DNA of 64,000 nt from Bradyrhizobium campsiandrae (GCF_014529705.1 NZ_JAANIH010000010.1:62001-126000); one strand, 5' to 3'. Positions 44,838-53,157 are shown, counted from the stretch's first letter. Notes: a model not told the origin generated them from the letters alone. Made by a program: numbers and translations.

Positions 44838-45986
44838 TCAGATTGCTGGCACTTGGTAGAGTGAAAAGCCCGCGGGCAGCGAGGCCGATCTCCAATCCAT
44901 CGCAATAGCTACGCTGTAACGCGCGCGGGTGAGCGCAACATAAAACTTTGCTCGGCTTTGTGCCGCCAGCTTGCTGTCCGGATCGGCAAGCCATTGCTTC
45001 ATCGGATCCGTTGGCAGGATCACGACGTGGTCGAATCCACGTCCCTTGGATTCTCCAAAGTTCACCGCCTGCGACGACGGGTCGACGCCCCTGCTGGTGA
45101 CCTTGTCGCGCAGCTGCACGGGTCTGACGGTCGCCAGATAATGATCATAGTCTGCGATCCTCAAGATGAATACGCCAGCGCTGGCCGGCAGAGGGCGACG
45201 GCACGAGGCACACTCGCAAGCCTGAGTGGCAGCAAACCCGGGGAATAGCCGTGACGACACCGCACAGATGGCCTCGCTGTTACGGTGCGATCGGTTCAGG
45301 CTTACCTCGTCAATCTCGATCTTCAGCTTTTTGGGCAGCGACCGTAAAAAGTCTGCGATGCCGCCGTCGGCATATTTTGCGAAGCGGCGCTCGTAATGGG
45401 TCAGGTAGGTCACCTGCCGAGGATCGCCAACCATCAGCAGGCGGACCGGGCTTCGCGCCAGCGCTTCGATGATGTCGAGATCATAGCCAGCGAGGTCCTG
45501 GACTTCGTCGATGAAAACGTGAGGGAACACCCGGCTCAGCCTGTCGACGACCGCGCCGCCGCTCTGCTCGTTGCATCGGATCACCAACTTGGACAGCTTG
45601 TCCGAGAAGACCTGTCCACGCCGATCAAAAAAGTGGTTTGCGATGTCTCCTTCGGGCCAGGTCACCGCGATGCCCCGGCTGTTGGTGTAGCGAATGGCCG
45701 ACTGGGCTTGGACCAATGCCATGCCTTTGACCAGAAATTCAAACACAGCACCCTGAAACGGCTTCACGCCATGGGTAATCAAGAGACTGAACCAGGTCAT
45801 GATCACCACGTTCGACGGAACATGGCCAACGACGTCGAAAAATTTCTGGCGGATCTCCGCCTCGTTGGATTCGGTGTAGGTGGTGATCAGGACCCGCTGG
45901 TCCCTAATCTTAAGTGCCTCTTCGACGAGGTAGGTGGTCTTGCCGGAGCCGGCTGCCGCGATGACCAGCCTATTCTGGCCAATCAC
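44838..45986 (-). CDS. gajB: GajB, UvrD-like helicase of Gabija
   Basis: 382 residues, starting with GTG 45986 in a GTGA overlap with gajA. All superfamily 1 helicase motifs are visible: AAAGSGKTTYLVEEAL (I), FIDEVQDLAGYD (II), VGDPRQVTYLT (III), LNRSHRN (IV), ESKGRGFDHVVIL (V) and FYVALTRAR (VI). It is shorter than the roughly 490-residue GajB I know, chiefly in the inserted domains. GajB is thought to be activated by DNA ends formed by GajA and to exhaust nucleotides. The order gajA then gajB, coupled, is the Gabija arrangement. Confidence 0.88.
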   Translation of the reverse strand: MIGQNRLVIAAAGSGKTTYLVEEALKIRDQRVLITTYTESNEAEIRQKFFDVVGHVPSNVVIMTWFSLLITHGVKPFQGAVFEFLVKGMALVQAQSAIRYTNSRGIAVTWPEGDIANHFFDRRGQVFSDKLSKLVIRCNEQSGGAVVDRLSRVFPHVFIDEVQDLAGYDLDIIEALARSPVRLLMVGDPRQVTYLTHYERRFAKYADGGIADFLRSLPKKLKIEIDEVSLNRSHRNSEAICAVSSRLFPGFAATQACECASCRRPLPASAGVFILRIADYDHYLATVRPVQLRDKVTSRGVDPSSQAVNFGESKGRGFDHVVILPTDPMKQWLADPDSKLAAQSRAKFYVALTRARYSVAIAMDWRSASLPAGFSLYQVPAI

Positions 45987-47617
45987 GGCGCGATCGCCCG
46001 GGTAATGTAGTCAGGATAGGTAATCGCCGTTTTCGAACTGAAGATGGCCAGTGCGCAATCGGTTTTGTTGGCGCGCATATGAAGGTGGAGTTCATCGTCT
46101 GTCTTGGCAGCGGTCCCGAGCATCTTGTTTAAGGCTTCTCGACCGTTCGCCTTCAAGATTTTTGGCTCAAGCGTGTTGTAATTGAAGGGCTTTTCTTTGA
46201 CCGTCAGCCCACCCGTGTCGACGTCGGGGTCGAAGCAAATCCTGATCGACGGTTGGCCATCGAACGCGGCGTACTTCTTCTGCACTGCAGCGGTGTCGCC
46301 GTCGTTGTCGGTCACCACGGCCGCCGGGATTTTCAACGCCAGCGCTAGCTCGAGGAAGCGCAGGAAGGCCGTACCGACCGAGATGACGTCAATCCCGTCC
46401 TGAATAGGCAAGCGCCCGCCATTGGCGTCCATGTAGGCCCGCTGGACCACCAGTTCGTCGGAGTCGCCTTCCACCAGGATCGCCTTCTTGGCCAAAGCCA
46501 GGCGCAAGGTGTCGTACCCTGCAAGTTTCTTGAAGAAGTCGCTGGCCTGCAGCTCCGAAATCCGGACTACCTTGCCCTCGCGCAGCACGATCAGATGGTC
46601 GAGGCCGAGCTTGTTGGCCACGAAGCTGCTGTGGGTCGAGATGATGATCTGCTTCTCGCCGTGCTGGGCAGTTAGGTCAGCGATCAATTCGTTGAGCCGA
46701 GCGTGCGACAGATGGTTTTCCGGCTCCTCCAGCAGGATGGCCGTGGCCTCGGCGTTTTTCTTGGTGCTGAGGGCGAGCTTAGTTTTGATCACGCACTGCT
46801 CACCCTTGCCGATGTACTGGAAAGGGATGAAGTCGATGTAGGTCATCAGACTGCTTTCCCAGGCGGTCTGGGACGACAGATCGACAGAGATGGAGACGGA
46901 CTTCTGACTAATTTTCGCGGCCTTAGTAATCCGATCGTTGATCAGCTTCAGGTTCTTGTCCTCGACGAAAGCCTCCTTCAGCTTTCGGTGCGCCTGCGAG
47001 ATCGAAGCGCGCTCGGTCTCCTCCAGCACGTCACGGATGATCCGCGAGACATAGACGTCGGACCCGTTTTGAAGCCGGGCGCTGGATGAATCAATCAGCG
47101 CGGACTTGATCGGAATGTTGCGCGAGGTGATCCCCTTGCGCGCGAACGACCGCATGGTCGCAGCATAGTATTCTACGGGAATGGAGGTCAGCTCCCCGGC
47201 CGCCACGAGCGCTTCGTAGGGACCCTTGTAATTCTCCTCGTCGAACTCGACGCGATATATCACGCCGCTTGCCTTAATCTTCTCGGAATTCCCGTCGCCC
47301 TCGAGCTCGGCCAACTCGCTCGAGTCTCCCGAGAAGAACAGCTCAATGGTGATCGCCGGCGGCGGTAAGGGTGACCCGGTCTTCAGGCTGGCGACGTACT
47401 TCTGCTGCGCGGCCAAATTAAAGAGGTAGCTGGTCAGATCGTTTTTGAGCGGGCGGCCGTTTAGCATCCCGGTCAAGCCCAAGTGGATCGCCTCCAGGAT
47501 CGTGGTCTTTCCGGACTCGTTGCCGCCGACGATGACGTTCAGGGCATCGTTGAGCGCGAGAGAAAACGTCTCCTCATAGCACTTGAAGTTGGTGATCTTT
47601 ACCTTGGCGATCTTCAT
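45983..47617 (-). CDS. gajA: GajA, OLD-family ATPase-nuclease of Gabija
   Basis: 544 residues from ATG 47617 (MKIAKVKITNFKCYEETFSLALNDALNVIVGGNESGKTTILEAIHLGLTG), with the Walker A GGNESGKTT at 31-39; the longer open frame upstream is rejected. Walker B is AILLEEPENHLSHARLNEL. The C-terminal TOPRIM has LVEGDSDELVV and AVVTDNDGD. OLD-family ATPase plus TOPRIM followed by a UvrD helicase is the Gabija anti-phage system. GajA nicks DNA when nucleotide levels fall during infection. Upstream of it is the unrelated scpB. Confidence 0.9.
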   Translation of the reverse strand: MKIAKVKITNFKCYEETFSLALNDALNVIVGGNESGKTTILEAIHLGLTGMLNGRPLKNDLTSYLFNLAAQQKYVASLKTGSPLPPPAITIELFFSGDSSELAELEGDGNSEKIKASGVIYRVEFDEENYKGPYEALVAAGELTSIPVEYYAATMRSFARKGITSRNIPIKSALIDSSSARLQNGSDVYVSRIIRDVLEETERASISQAHRKLKEAFVEDKNLKLINDRITKAAKISQKSVSISVDLSSQTAWESSLMTYIDFIPFQYIGKGEQCVIKTKLALSTKKNAEATAILLEEPENHLSHARLNELIADLTAQHGEKQIIISTHSSFVANKLGLDHLIVLREGKVVRISELQASDFFKKLAGYDTLRLALAKKAILVEGDSDELVVQRAYMDANGGRLPIQDGIDVISVGTAFLRFLELALALKIPAAVVTDNDGDTAAVQKKYAAFDGQPSIRICFDPDVDTGGLTVKEKPFNYNTLEPKILKANGREALNKMLGTAAKTDDELHLHMRANKTDCALAIFSSKTAITYPDYITRAIAP

Positions 47618-47705
47618 GCGCCCTCGATGCTGAGTTCGTGAAACGCCGCACCCGCGAATCGCGACATAGGCGATATTATCACCACTGGCCAATCCGACGG
47701 GTCGT

Positions 47706-48368
47706 TCAATCTAGGCGATCATCCTCATCAACGAGTCCGCCGGGAGCGATGGGAATATCCCCCGCCAACAACTTTTCCTTGCTGAGCAGGCCGGCGTCCT
47801 CAAGCGCTTCCATGTCCGGCAGGTCGCGTAGCGTGTTGAAGCCGAAGTGCGACAGGAAGCCGTTGGTCGTCACATAGGTGTAGGGCGCGCCCGGCTGCGG
47901 GCTGCGAGGTCCGGCCGCGATGAAGCCGAGGCCGCGCAGGTGGCCGATGGTGTCGCGACTGACCTCCTTGCCGAAGAACTGCGACAGCTCGCTGCGGGTG
48001 ATCGGCTGGTAGTAGGCGATGCAGGCGAGGATCAGGTTCTCGGCCTGCGACAGGGACTTGTCGGCGCCGCCGCCGATCGCCGTCCGGATGGTATCGCCGA
48101 AATTCTTTCGGGTGCGGTATTGCCAGCCGCCGGCGACGGAAACGAGCTCGTAGGGCCGGCCGCGCAGCTCGTCTTGGATGTCGTCAATGATTAGGTCGAG
48201 ATTGCAATCGCGGCCGACGACGCGCGACAGCACCTCGCGCGTCACCGGCGCCGGCGAGGCGAAGATCACCGCCTCGACGCGGCCCATCCATTCGCGCCAA
48301 CGCAGTTCAGGCGGCAGGTCCGCGAGGTCGAGGTCGAGATCCGTCTTTGCGCGCGCCCGCCGTCCCAT
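47706..48368 (-). CDS. scpB: ScpB-family chromosome segregation protein
   Basis: 220 residues from ATG 48368. Two winged-helix domains: WMGRVEAVIFASPAPVTREVLSRVVGRDCNLDLIIDDIQDELRGRPYELVSVAGGWQYRTR and ENLILACIAYYQPITRSELSQFFGKEVSRDTIGHLRGLGFIAAGPRSPQPGAPYTYVTTNGFLSHFGF, both typical ScpB. ScpB partners ScpA and SMC, but no scpA or smc is nearby. Plasmid copies beside DUF1403 are frequent and their role is unknown. It follows DUF1403 with a one-base gap. Confidence 0.9.
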   Translation of the reverse strand: MGRRARAKTDLDLDLADLPPELRWREWMGRVEAVIFASPAPVTREVLSRVVGRDCNLDLIIDDIQDELRGRPYELVSVAGGWQYRTRKNFGDTIRTAIGGGADKSLSQAENLILACIAYYQPITRSELSQFFGKEVSRDTIGHLRGLGFIAAGPRSPQPGAPYTYVTTNGFLSHFGFNTLRDLPDMEALEDAGLLSKEKLLAGDIPIAPGGLVDEDDRLD

Positions 48369-48369
48369 G

Positions 48370-49311
48370 TCAGAGCCCGTACAATCGGAAGGTCGGCCGG
48401 CCGGTCAGCTCGCGGACGGCGCCGAGCGCCACCAGGCGCTCGAACAGGCGGCGCATGCTGCGGTCGCTCGCGGTCTTGCCGGCGCCCGCGGGCTGCGCAT
48501 CCTCCATTATCAGGATCGCCACCATGGTGTCGGCGTCCTTGCCGCGCAGCTTCGGCGCCGCCGCCAGCAGGCGATCGGCGCGCCGCGCCAGCTCGACATA
48601 GAGATCCGCCGCGCTTGCAGCCGCACGCGCATAGGCCTGGGCGCAGGCCCTCGGCCAGGCTTCATCCGCCACGTTGGATTTCACAGCCACGCGCAGATCG
48701 CCGCGGCGGATCTGGCTCGCGATCAGCGGCACCGCCATCGGCCATTTCAGGCGCTGGGCGAGCATCATGTCGGCGAGCCACAGGGCAAGCGGCTCGCTTT
48801 GCGGCACGAAGCGCAGGCTGGCCGCCGCAATCTCTGCGGCGGCCGCGACGGCATTCCCCTGCCCGGTCATCAGCTTGTCGGCCTGGGCGACGACATCCTC
48901 GAGCGCGTCGCTGAAGCGCACCTCGAACAGCGCCGACAACCGCAGGGTCCAGTCTTTCGACGCCATGGCGCTGCGCTCGCCGAGATGCCGCCAGGCTTTC
49001 AGGATGCGCCCGCCCGGGCCCGGATCGTCACCGTCGCGGCGCAGATACCAGGCGTCGCGCAGCGCCGCCTCGTCCTCGGTGCGTCCGCCGTGCCGGGCCA
49101 GCACCGCGGCGTTCGACAGCGACAGCCGATGCCGCCACAATGATCCCAATGGATGCTCGCTGCGCGCGATCGGATGGATCGCGGCGAGCGCGGCGCCGGC
49201 CGAAAACATCGCGTCATCAACGCTCTCGGACGTCACGCCCTGCCGCACCCAGCCCGGAAACGGCGGGAAGGTCGGCGGGGCATCGGGCATGAGTCGCGCG
49301 CGTGAGGCCAT
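48370..49311 (-). CDS. DUF1403-family protein
   Basis: About 313 residues from ATG 49311 (MASRARLMPDAPPTFPPFPGWVRQGV); ATG 49290 (MPDAPPTF) is equally possible. The sequence ESVDDAMFSAGAALAAIHPIARSEHPLGSLWRHRLSLSNAAVLARHGGRTEDEAALRDAWYLRRDGDDPGPGGRILKAWR is the DUF1403 core known to me from alphaproteobacterial plasmids. Mostly helical, no catalytic motif recognised. It is encoded with scpB, and divergent from a tyrosine recombinase across a large palindrome. Confidence 0.85.
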   Translation of the reverse strand: MASRARLMPDAPPTFPPFPGWVRQGVTSESVDDAMFSAGAALAAIHPIARSEHPLGSLWRHRLSLSNAAVLARHGGRTEDEAALRDAWYLRRDGDDPGPGGRILKAWRHLGERSAMASKDWTLRLSALFEVRFSDALEDVVAQADKLMTGQGNAVAAAAEIAAASLRFVPQSEPLALWLADMMLAQRLKWPMAVPLIASQIRRGDLRVAVKSNVADEAWPRACAQAYARAAASAADLYVELARRADRLLAAAPKLRGKDADTMVAILIMEDAQPAGAGKTASDRSMRRLFERLVALGAVRELTGRPTFRLYGL

Positions 49312-49386
49312 GATCGAGCCTATCTCCACGCGGCGCTTTTCGCCACCCAAATCGCACAAAACCGCCGCGCCTGTCGGAAAATAAAA

Positions 49387-49415
49387 ACGACCGATAATGT
49401 TGCATTATCGGTCGT
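49387..49415. promoter_or_regulatory. dif-like site 1 upstream of the tyrosine recombinase
   Basis: Left arm ACGACCGATAA and right arm TTATCGGTCGT are perfect inverted 11-mers around a 7-base spacer (TGTTGCA); the symmetry extends three further A/T pairs outward and into the spacer. The inner ends ATAA and TTAT and the 11-bp arms are those of XerCD dif sites. The same core (CGATAA, seven bases, TTATCG) occurs again at 52638-52666. It lies in the divergent promoter region, so it could also be an operator. Confidence 0.6.
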
Positions 49416-49434
49416 TTTGCTCTTTATATAAAGA

Positions 49435-50730
49435 ATGGCCCAAAACGTCGAGCAGAAGCCGAGAAATTACGTCGATCGACCCTCCGGACCGTCCCACGGC
49501 ACGGGGCCAACGGATGACGTTTCGGCGGCGCGGCCGTCGGCCGAGCTCAAGGACGACCTGCCGGATATCATCGACGTGGTCATGGAGATGGGAAAGATAC
49601 CGGAGGAGCCGCCGGCGGAAGCCGAAGCCCTCCGCTATGGCTCCGGGCGTTCGTCGTTCGGAAAGCCAAATCGTTGGCTTTCCGCCGGCGATGCCGACCA
49701 CTCCTCACCCCCTCCCCTTCCGGTCGTGTCGAACCCGCGCCTGCCGGCGCATCTCGACGCGCTCGCCGATCGGGCGCGTGGCTATGTCGAGGCGGCGAGT
49801 TCAGCCAACACGCGCCGCGCCTACGCGGCAGACTGGAAGCATTTTACCACCTGGTGCCGCCGGCAGGGCGTCGAGATGTTTCCGCCCGATCCGCAGGTGG
49901 TCGGCCTCTACATCACCGCATGTGCGTCCGGAAAGGCAACAGGCGACAAGAAGCCGAACTCCGTGTCGACGATCGAGCGCCGGCTCTCCTCGCTGACGTG
50001 GAATTATGCGCAACGCGGCCAGGCGCTGGACAGGAAGGATCGCCACATCGCCACGGTCATGGCCGGCATCCGCAACACCCACGCCTCCCCTCCCCTTCAG
50101 AAGGAAGCCATCCTCCCGGAAGACCTGATCGCGATGCTGGAGACCTTCGACCGCGGCACGCTACGCGGTCTGCGCGATCGCGCCATGCTGCTGCTGGGCT
50201 TTGCTGGCGGTCTGCGCCGCTCAGAAATCGTCGGTCTCGACGTTGCCAGGGATCAGACCGAGGACGGACGCGGTTGGGTCGAGGTTTTCGACAAGGGCGT
50301 TCTGGTGACGCTACGCGGCAAAACCGGCTGGCGCGAGGTTGAGGTCGGTCGCGGCTCGTCTGATGCCACCTGCCCGGTCGTTGCTCTGCAGACTTGGCTG
50401 AAACTCGCTCGCATCGCCCATGGCCCCCTGTTCCGGCGCGTCACCGGCCAAGGCAAGGCGGTGGGCTCTGAGCGGCTGAACGACCAGGAGGTGGCACGGC
50501 TGGTCAAACGCGTCGCATTGGCCGCTGGCGTCCGGGGCGACCTGTCGGAAGGCGAACGGGAGCAAAAGTTCGCGGGGCATTCGCTGCGCGCTGGCCTCGC
50601 GTCCTCGGCCGAGGTCGACGAACGCTACGTGCAGAAACAGCTCGGCCACGCATCCGCCGAGATGACTCGCAAATACCAGCGCCGGCGAGATCGCTTCCGG
50701 GTCAATCTCACCAAGGCGAGCGGGCTGTAG
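49435..50730 (+). CDS. Tyrosine recombinase/integrase beside a dif-like site
   Basis: 431 residues from ATG 49435. A 95-residue N-terminal extension is followed by a SAM-like domain (LADRARGYVEAASSANTRRAYAADWKHFTTWCRRQGVEMFPPDPQVVGLYITACASG). Catalytic residues: GGLRRSEIVGLD (Arg), FAGHSLRAGLASSAEVDE (His, Arg), LGHASAEMTRKYQRRRDRF (His, Tyr). It starts 19 bases after dif-like site 1, and the cassette to its right ends before dif-like site 2, so it is a candidate to act on both. Confidence 0.92.
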   Translation: MAQNVEQKPRNYVDRPSGPSHGTGPTDDVSAARPSAELKDDLPDIIDVVMEMGKIPEEPPAEAEALRYGSGRSSFGKPNRWLSAGDADHSSPPPLPVVSNPRLPAHLDALADRARGYVEAASSANTRRAYAADWKHFTTWCRRQGVEMFPPDPQVVGLYITACASGKATGDKKPNSVSTIERRLSSLTWNYAQRGQALDRKDRHIATVMAGIRNTHASPPLQKEAILPEDLIAMLETFDRGTLRGLRDRAMLLLGFAGGLRRSEIVGLDVARDQTEDGRGWVEVFDKGVLVTLRGKTGWREVEVGRGSSDATCPVVALQTWLKLARIAHGPLFRRVTGQGKAVGSERLNDQEVARLVKRVALAAGVRGDLSEGEREQKFAGHSLRAGLASSAEVDERYVQKQLGHASAEMTRKYQRRRDRFRVNLTKASGL

Positions 50731-50861
50731 GGCCAAAACCCCCTCCCCTTCTGTGCCAGCTGCATCTAGGCATCACATAGGCACGACAGGTAGTTACGAA
50801 TGAGTTCCATGCCAAAGTCTGATACAGTGGGGCTGATGGAATTTCTAGGAAACGAAGACGA

Positions 50862-51299
50862 ATGAAACGGGCGGGCAACAATCCGAAAAGGCGAGTGGCA
50901 CCTCAAGATCTATTGTCCGACGGCGCAAAGGAGGAGCTGGCTCTTCGCGCGCGCTATATCGGCAGCGGTCACCACAAACGAAATCCCGCTGACTACGGCC
51001 TTGAGCGTACAAATCCACGCCCCACGAAATCACTATGTGATCTTCTTCGAACTGTGCCACTGGCGGAGGCACAGGGACTCTTGCAGCAGGGAATTAACCT
51101 CGGAATGGTAAGCGAGCTTGCCTTTGACGGCTTCCCGAAGTTTATCTGGTCCGTGGACATGGAAGGTGAAGTTTATGAGGCCAAGACGGATCCTATGACC
51201 ACAGGAGTCTATCACGGCTATCGCCTCGAAGAGGAGGACGATATGCGTGACAACGTGAAAGCGATTTGGAAGCAGAGATGCCAGCCAGCTGGACGATAG
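50862..51299 (+). CDS. Unknown protein, first gene of a two-gene cassette
   Basis: 145 residues from ATG 50862 (MKRAGNNPKRRVAPQDLLSDGAKEELALRARYIGSGHHKRNPADYGLERTNPRPTKSLCDLLRTVPLAEAQGLLQQGINLGMVSELAFDGFPKFIWSVDMEGEVYEAKTDPMTTGVYHGYRLEEEDDMRDNVKAIWKQRC). The central part carries conserved-looking blocks: GSGHHKRNPADYGL, PRPTKSLCD, GINLGMVS, PKFIWSVD.EGEVYEA and YHGYRL. I recall similar blocks in alphaproteobacterial hypothetical proteins but know no function. It overlaps the next gene by 22 bases. The DNA is less GC-rich than the backbone. Confidence 0.7.
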   Translation: MKRAGNNPKRRVAPQDLLSDGAKEELALRARYIGSGHHKRNPADYGLERTNPRPTKSLCDLLRTVPLAEAQGLLQQGINLGMVSELAFDGFPKFIWSVDMEGEVYEAKTDPMTTGVYHGYRLEEEDDMRDNVKAIWKQRCQPAGR

Positions 51300-52597
51300 C
51301 GGCGGATTGGGAGTCGCTCGACGTAGGCTCGCCGGAGGAGCGGGCCTGCTTTGCCGCGCTCGGCATCAAGGCCCAAGGCATTTGGTTGACTGAGGGAAAC
51401 GACGTCCTGGCCAACCGTCTTCGTCAGTCGCCCCTGCTTTCCGCCTATCACCTAGCCGAATGGCTTGCCTGGAACTGGTGGCGGCTGCGTTGGGAGCCTC
51501 GTTCCAACGCCTACGACTGGCCGTACGCTCACCGTATGGCAACTATCGGATCTGGGTATATCTGGCCAAATATTACGATATTCTCTGATGGGGAGCGGAT
51601 CGCACTTATTTCCAAACCTACAACCGAGCGTCCGCAAACTCCGTTCCGATACATCGCTGACCACGCTGGGATCTTGCCCGCGAGCGAATTCGAGTCCGAA
51701 CTTGATCTTTTCATTGGTCAAGTGATCGAACGGTTGGATTGGGCATCGATATCTGGAAGCAATCTTCAGACGATTTGGGCCAGCGTTTGTGAGGAACGTC
51801 GGGTGCCCGAGCTTGCTCGCGCCCGCAAACTCGAAGCCCTACTAGGAAGAGATCCAGACGCCGCCGAAAGCGGGGTCGTAGAACACCTTGTAAAGGACAT
51901 CGCTGACCTAGGTGCGTCGGCCGTCGAGGAACTCGCAGCGGAACATGGTCAGAGCGGAAAGATCCTTACGGGCAATCATCTCCGCGATGTTGCCACGAGC
52001 TACGGCTTTGACGCTGCTCCGAAGGACGTAGCGCGCCTGCCTGCTGAAATTGGCTTACGTATCGGTGGGCAGATACCAGCCTACCGAGTTGGTGCATCGG
52101 CGGCTCGTGCGCTGCGCGAACAGGAGCGGTTGGGCGAAAAGCCAATTTCCAGCCGCAAGCTTGCTGAGATCGCAGGCGTTGATCAGGCCGTAATTGACGA
52201 TCGCCGAGGCTCGCCTGATATTTCTTTTGCGCTGGATGAGGTTCACAAAAATGCGAGCCGAGTGGTGTTGCGCTCCAAATGGCGCTCCGGCCGGCGGTTT
52301 GAGCTCGCGCGGCTCCTTGGTGATCGTCTAGCTCGCCCCCCCATTGGACGCCTGTTGCCAGCTACGAAGGCATACACTTATCGCCAGAAGATGCAGAGGT
52401 CCTTTGCTGCTGAGTTTCTTAGCCCATTTTCAGCGGTCGATGAGATGCTGGCTGGCGACTACTCCATGGAAAGCCAGCAGGACGTAGCGGAACACTTCGA
52501 TGTATCTCCTTTGACGATCCAAACTTTGCTGATGAATCATGGCCGCGTTGAAAGAGACGCTTTCGATACGGAGCTCGAATCCGCCGCCGCGGCGTAG
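51278..52597 (+). CDS. Protein with degenerate ImmA/IrrE-like C-terminus
   Basis: About 439 residues from ATG 51278 (MPASWTIAADWESL). The N-terminal 200 residues are unrecognised, rich in Trp and Leu. The C-terminus resembles IrrE/ImmA metallopeptidases: RRFELARLLGDRLARPPIGRLLPATKAYTYRQKMQRSFAAEFLSPFSAVDEMLAGDYSMESQQDVAEHFDVSPLTIQTLLMNHG. The usual HExxH zinc site falls at ARLLGDRL, where both histidines and the glutamate are missing, so the enzyme is probably inactive. Coupled to the preceding small gene. Could be a regulatory or toxin-antitoxin-like partner; function not known. Confidence 0.7.
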   Translation: MPASWTIAADWESLDVGSPEERACFAALGIKAQGIWLTEGNDVLANRLRQSPLLSAYHLAEWLAWNWWRLRWEPRSNAYDWPYAHRMATIGSGYIWPNITIFSDGERIALISKPTTERPQTPFRYIADHAGILPASEFESELDLFIGQVIERLDWASISGSNLQTIWASVCEERRVPELARARKLEALLGRDPDAAESGVVEHLVKDIADLGASAVEELAAEHGQSGKILTGNHLRDVATSYGFDAAPKDVARLPAEIGLRIGGQIPAYRVGASAARALREQERLGEKPISSRKLAEIAGVDQAVIDDRRGSPDISFALDEVHKNASRVVLRSKWRSGRRFELARLLGDRLARPPIGRLLPATKAYTYRQKMQRSFAAEFLSPFSAVDEMLAGDYSMESQQDVAEHFDVSPLTIQTLLMNHGRVERDAFDTELESAAAA

Positions 52598-52637
52598 CGA
52601 AGTGCTTCAGGCTAGATCCTTGGCTCGATGATTTATG

Positions 52638-52666
52638 ACTATCGATAACTGGCCCTTATCGATAGT
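52638..52666. promoter_or_regulatory. dif-like site 2 after the two-gene cassette
   Basis: Left arm ACTATCGATAA and right arm TTATCGATAGT are perfect inverted 11-mers around a 7-base spacer (CTGGCCC). This is the same layout and inner core as site 1 at 49387-49415. It lies 40 bases after the cassette's last gene. I found no third copy in the window by eye. Confidence 0.6.
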
Positions 52667-52800
52667 GTTGGACGAATCCGCAAATCGGCGATTCTGACCG
52701 TCCTCAGCCCGGAAAATAATGCGCGCCGGGCCTCCGATCGACGAGAGGACGCCGCCGCTGCCAGCCCCCTCCCCTCCTCCGGACGCCTTGGCCTCGCGGC

Positions 52801-53157
52801 TTAGACGTCGTGGCTCGGCACGATATCCGTGCCGGCCAAGCTCAATTGTCGTCGTAGAGGCTGTCGCGAAAGGCCTTGTCGGCTGGCTGCCCCTTGGTTG
52901 GGCGCGCCGCGCTGGCCGAGTTCTCGCGCGATGCGAGCGCCCTCCTCGACCAGAGTGGTCGCCTCTGGCTCAAGCTCGGCATTGAGGTGCTCGAAGCCGG
53001 GCGTCATCTCGCTGGCCTCGATTGCGGCGATCTCCTCGTCGGTCAGATCGATGGTCCGAACGGCCCGACGATCGCGCCCGGCCGCTTCGCGCTGCTCGGC
53101 CGTCCTCACTTGGTCGGCCGCCGCCTGCGGTTGATTCTGCGTCTCGTGACTGCCCAT
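52801..53157 (-). CDS. Unknown acidic protein
   Basis: 118 residues from ATG 53157 (MGSHETQNQPQAAADQVRTAEQREAAGRDRRAVRTIDLTDEEIAAIEASEMTPGFEHLNAELEPEATTLVEEGARIARELGQRGAPNQGAASRQGLSRQPLRRQLSLAGTDIVPSHDV). Mostly polar and helical, with an acidic centre and a basic tail. The frame continues upstream of 53157, but the ATG gives a more protein-like N-terminus. Function unknown. Divergent from the Phd/VapC operon. Confidence 0.55.
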   Translation of the reverse strand: MGSHETQNQPQAAADQVRTAEQREAAGRDRRAVRTIDLTDEEIAAIEASEMTPGFEHLNAELEPEATTLVEEGARIARELGQRGAPNQGAASRQGLSRQPLRRQLSLAGTDIVPSHDV

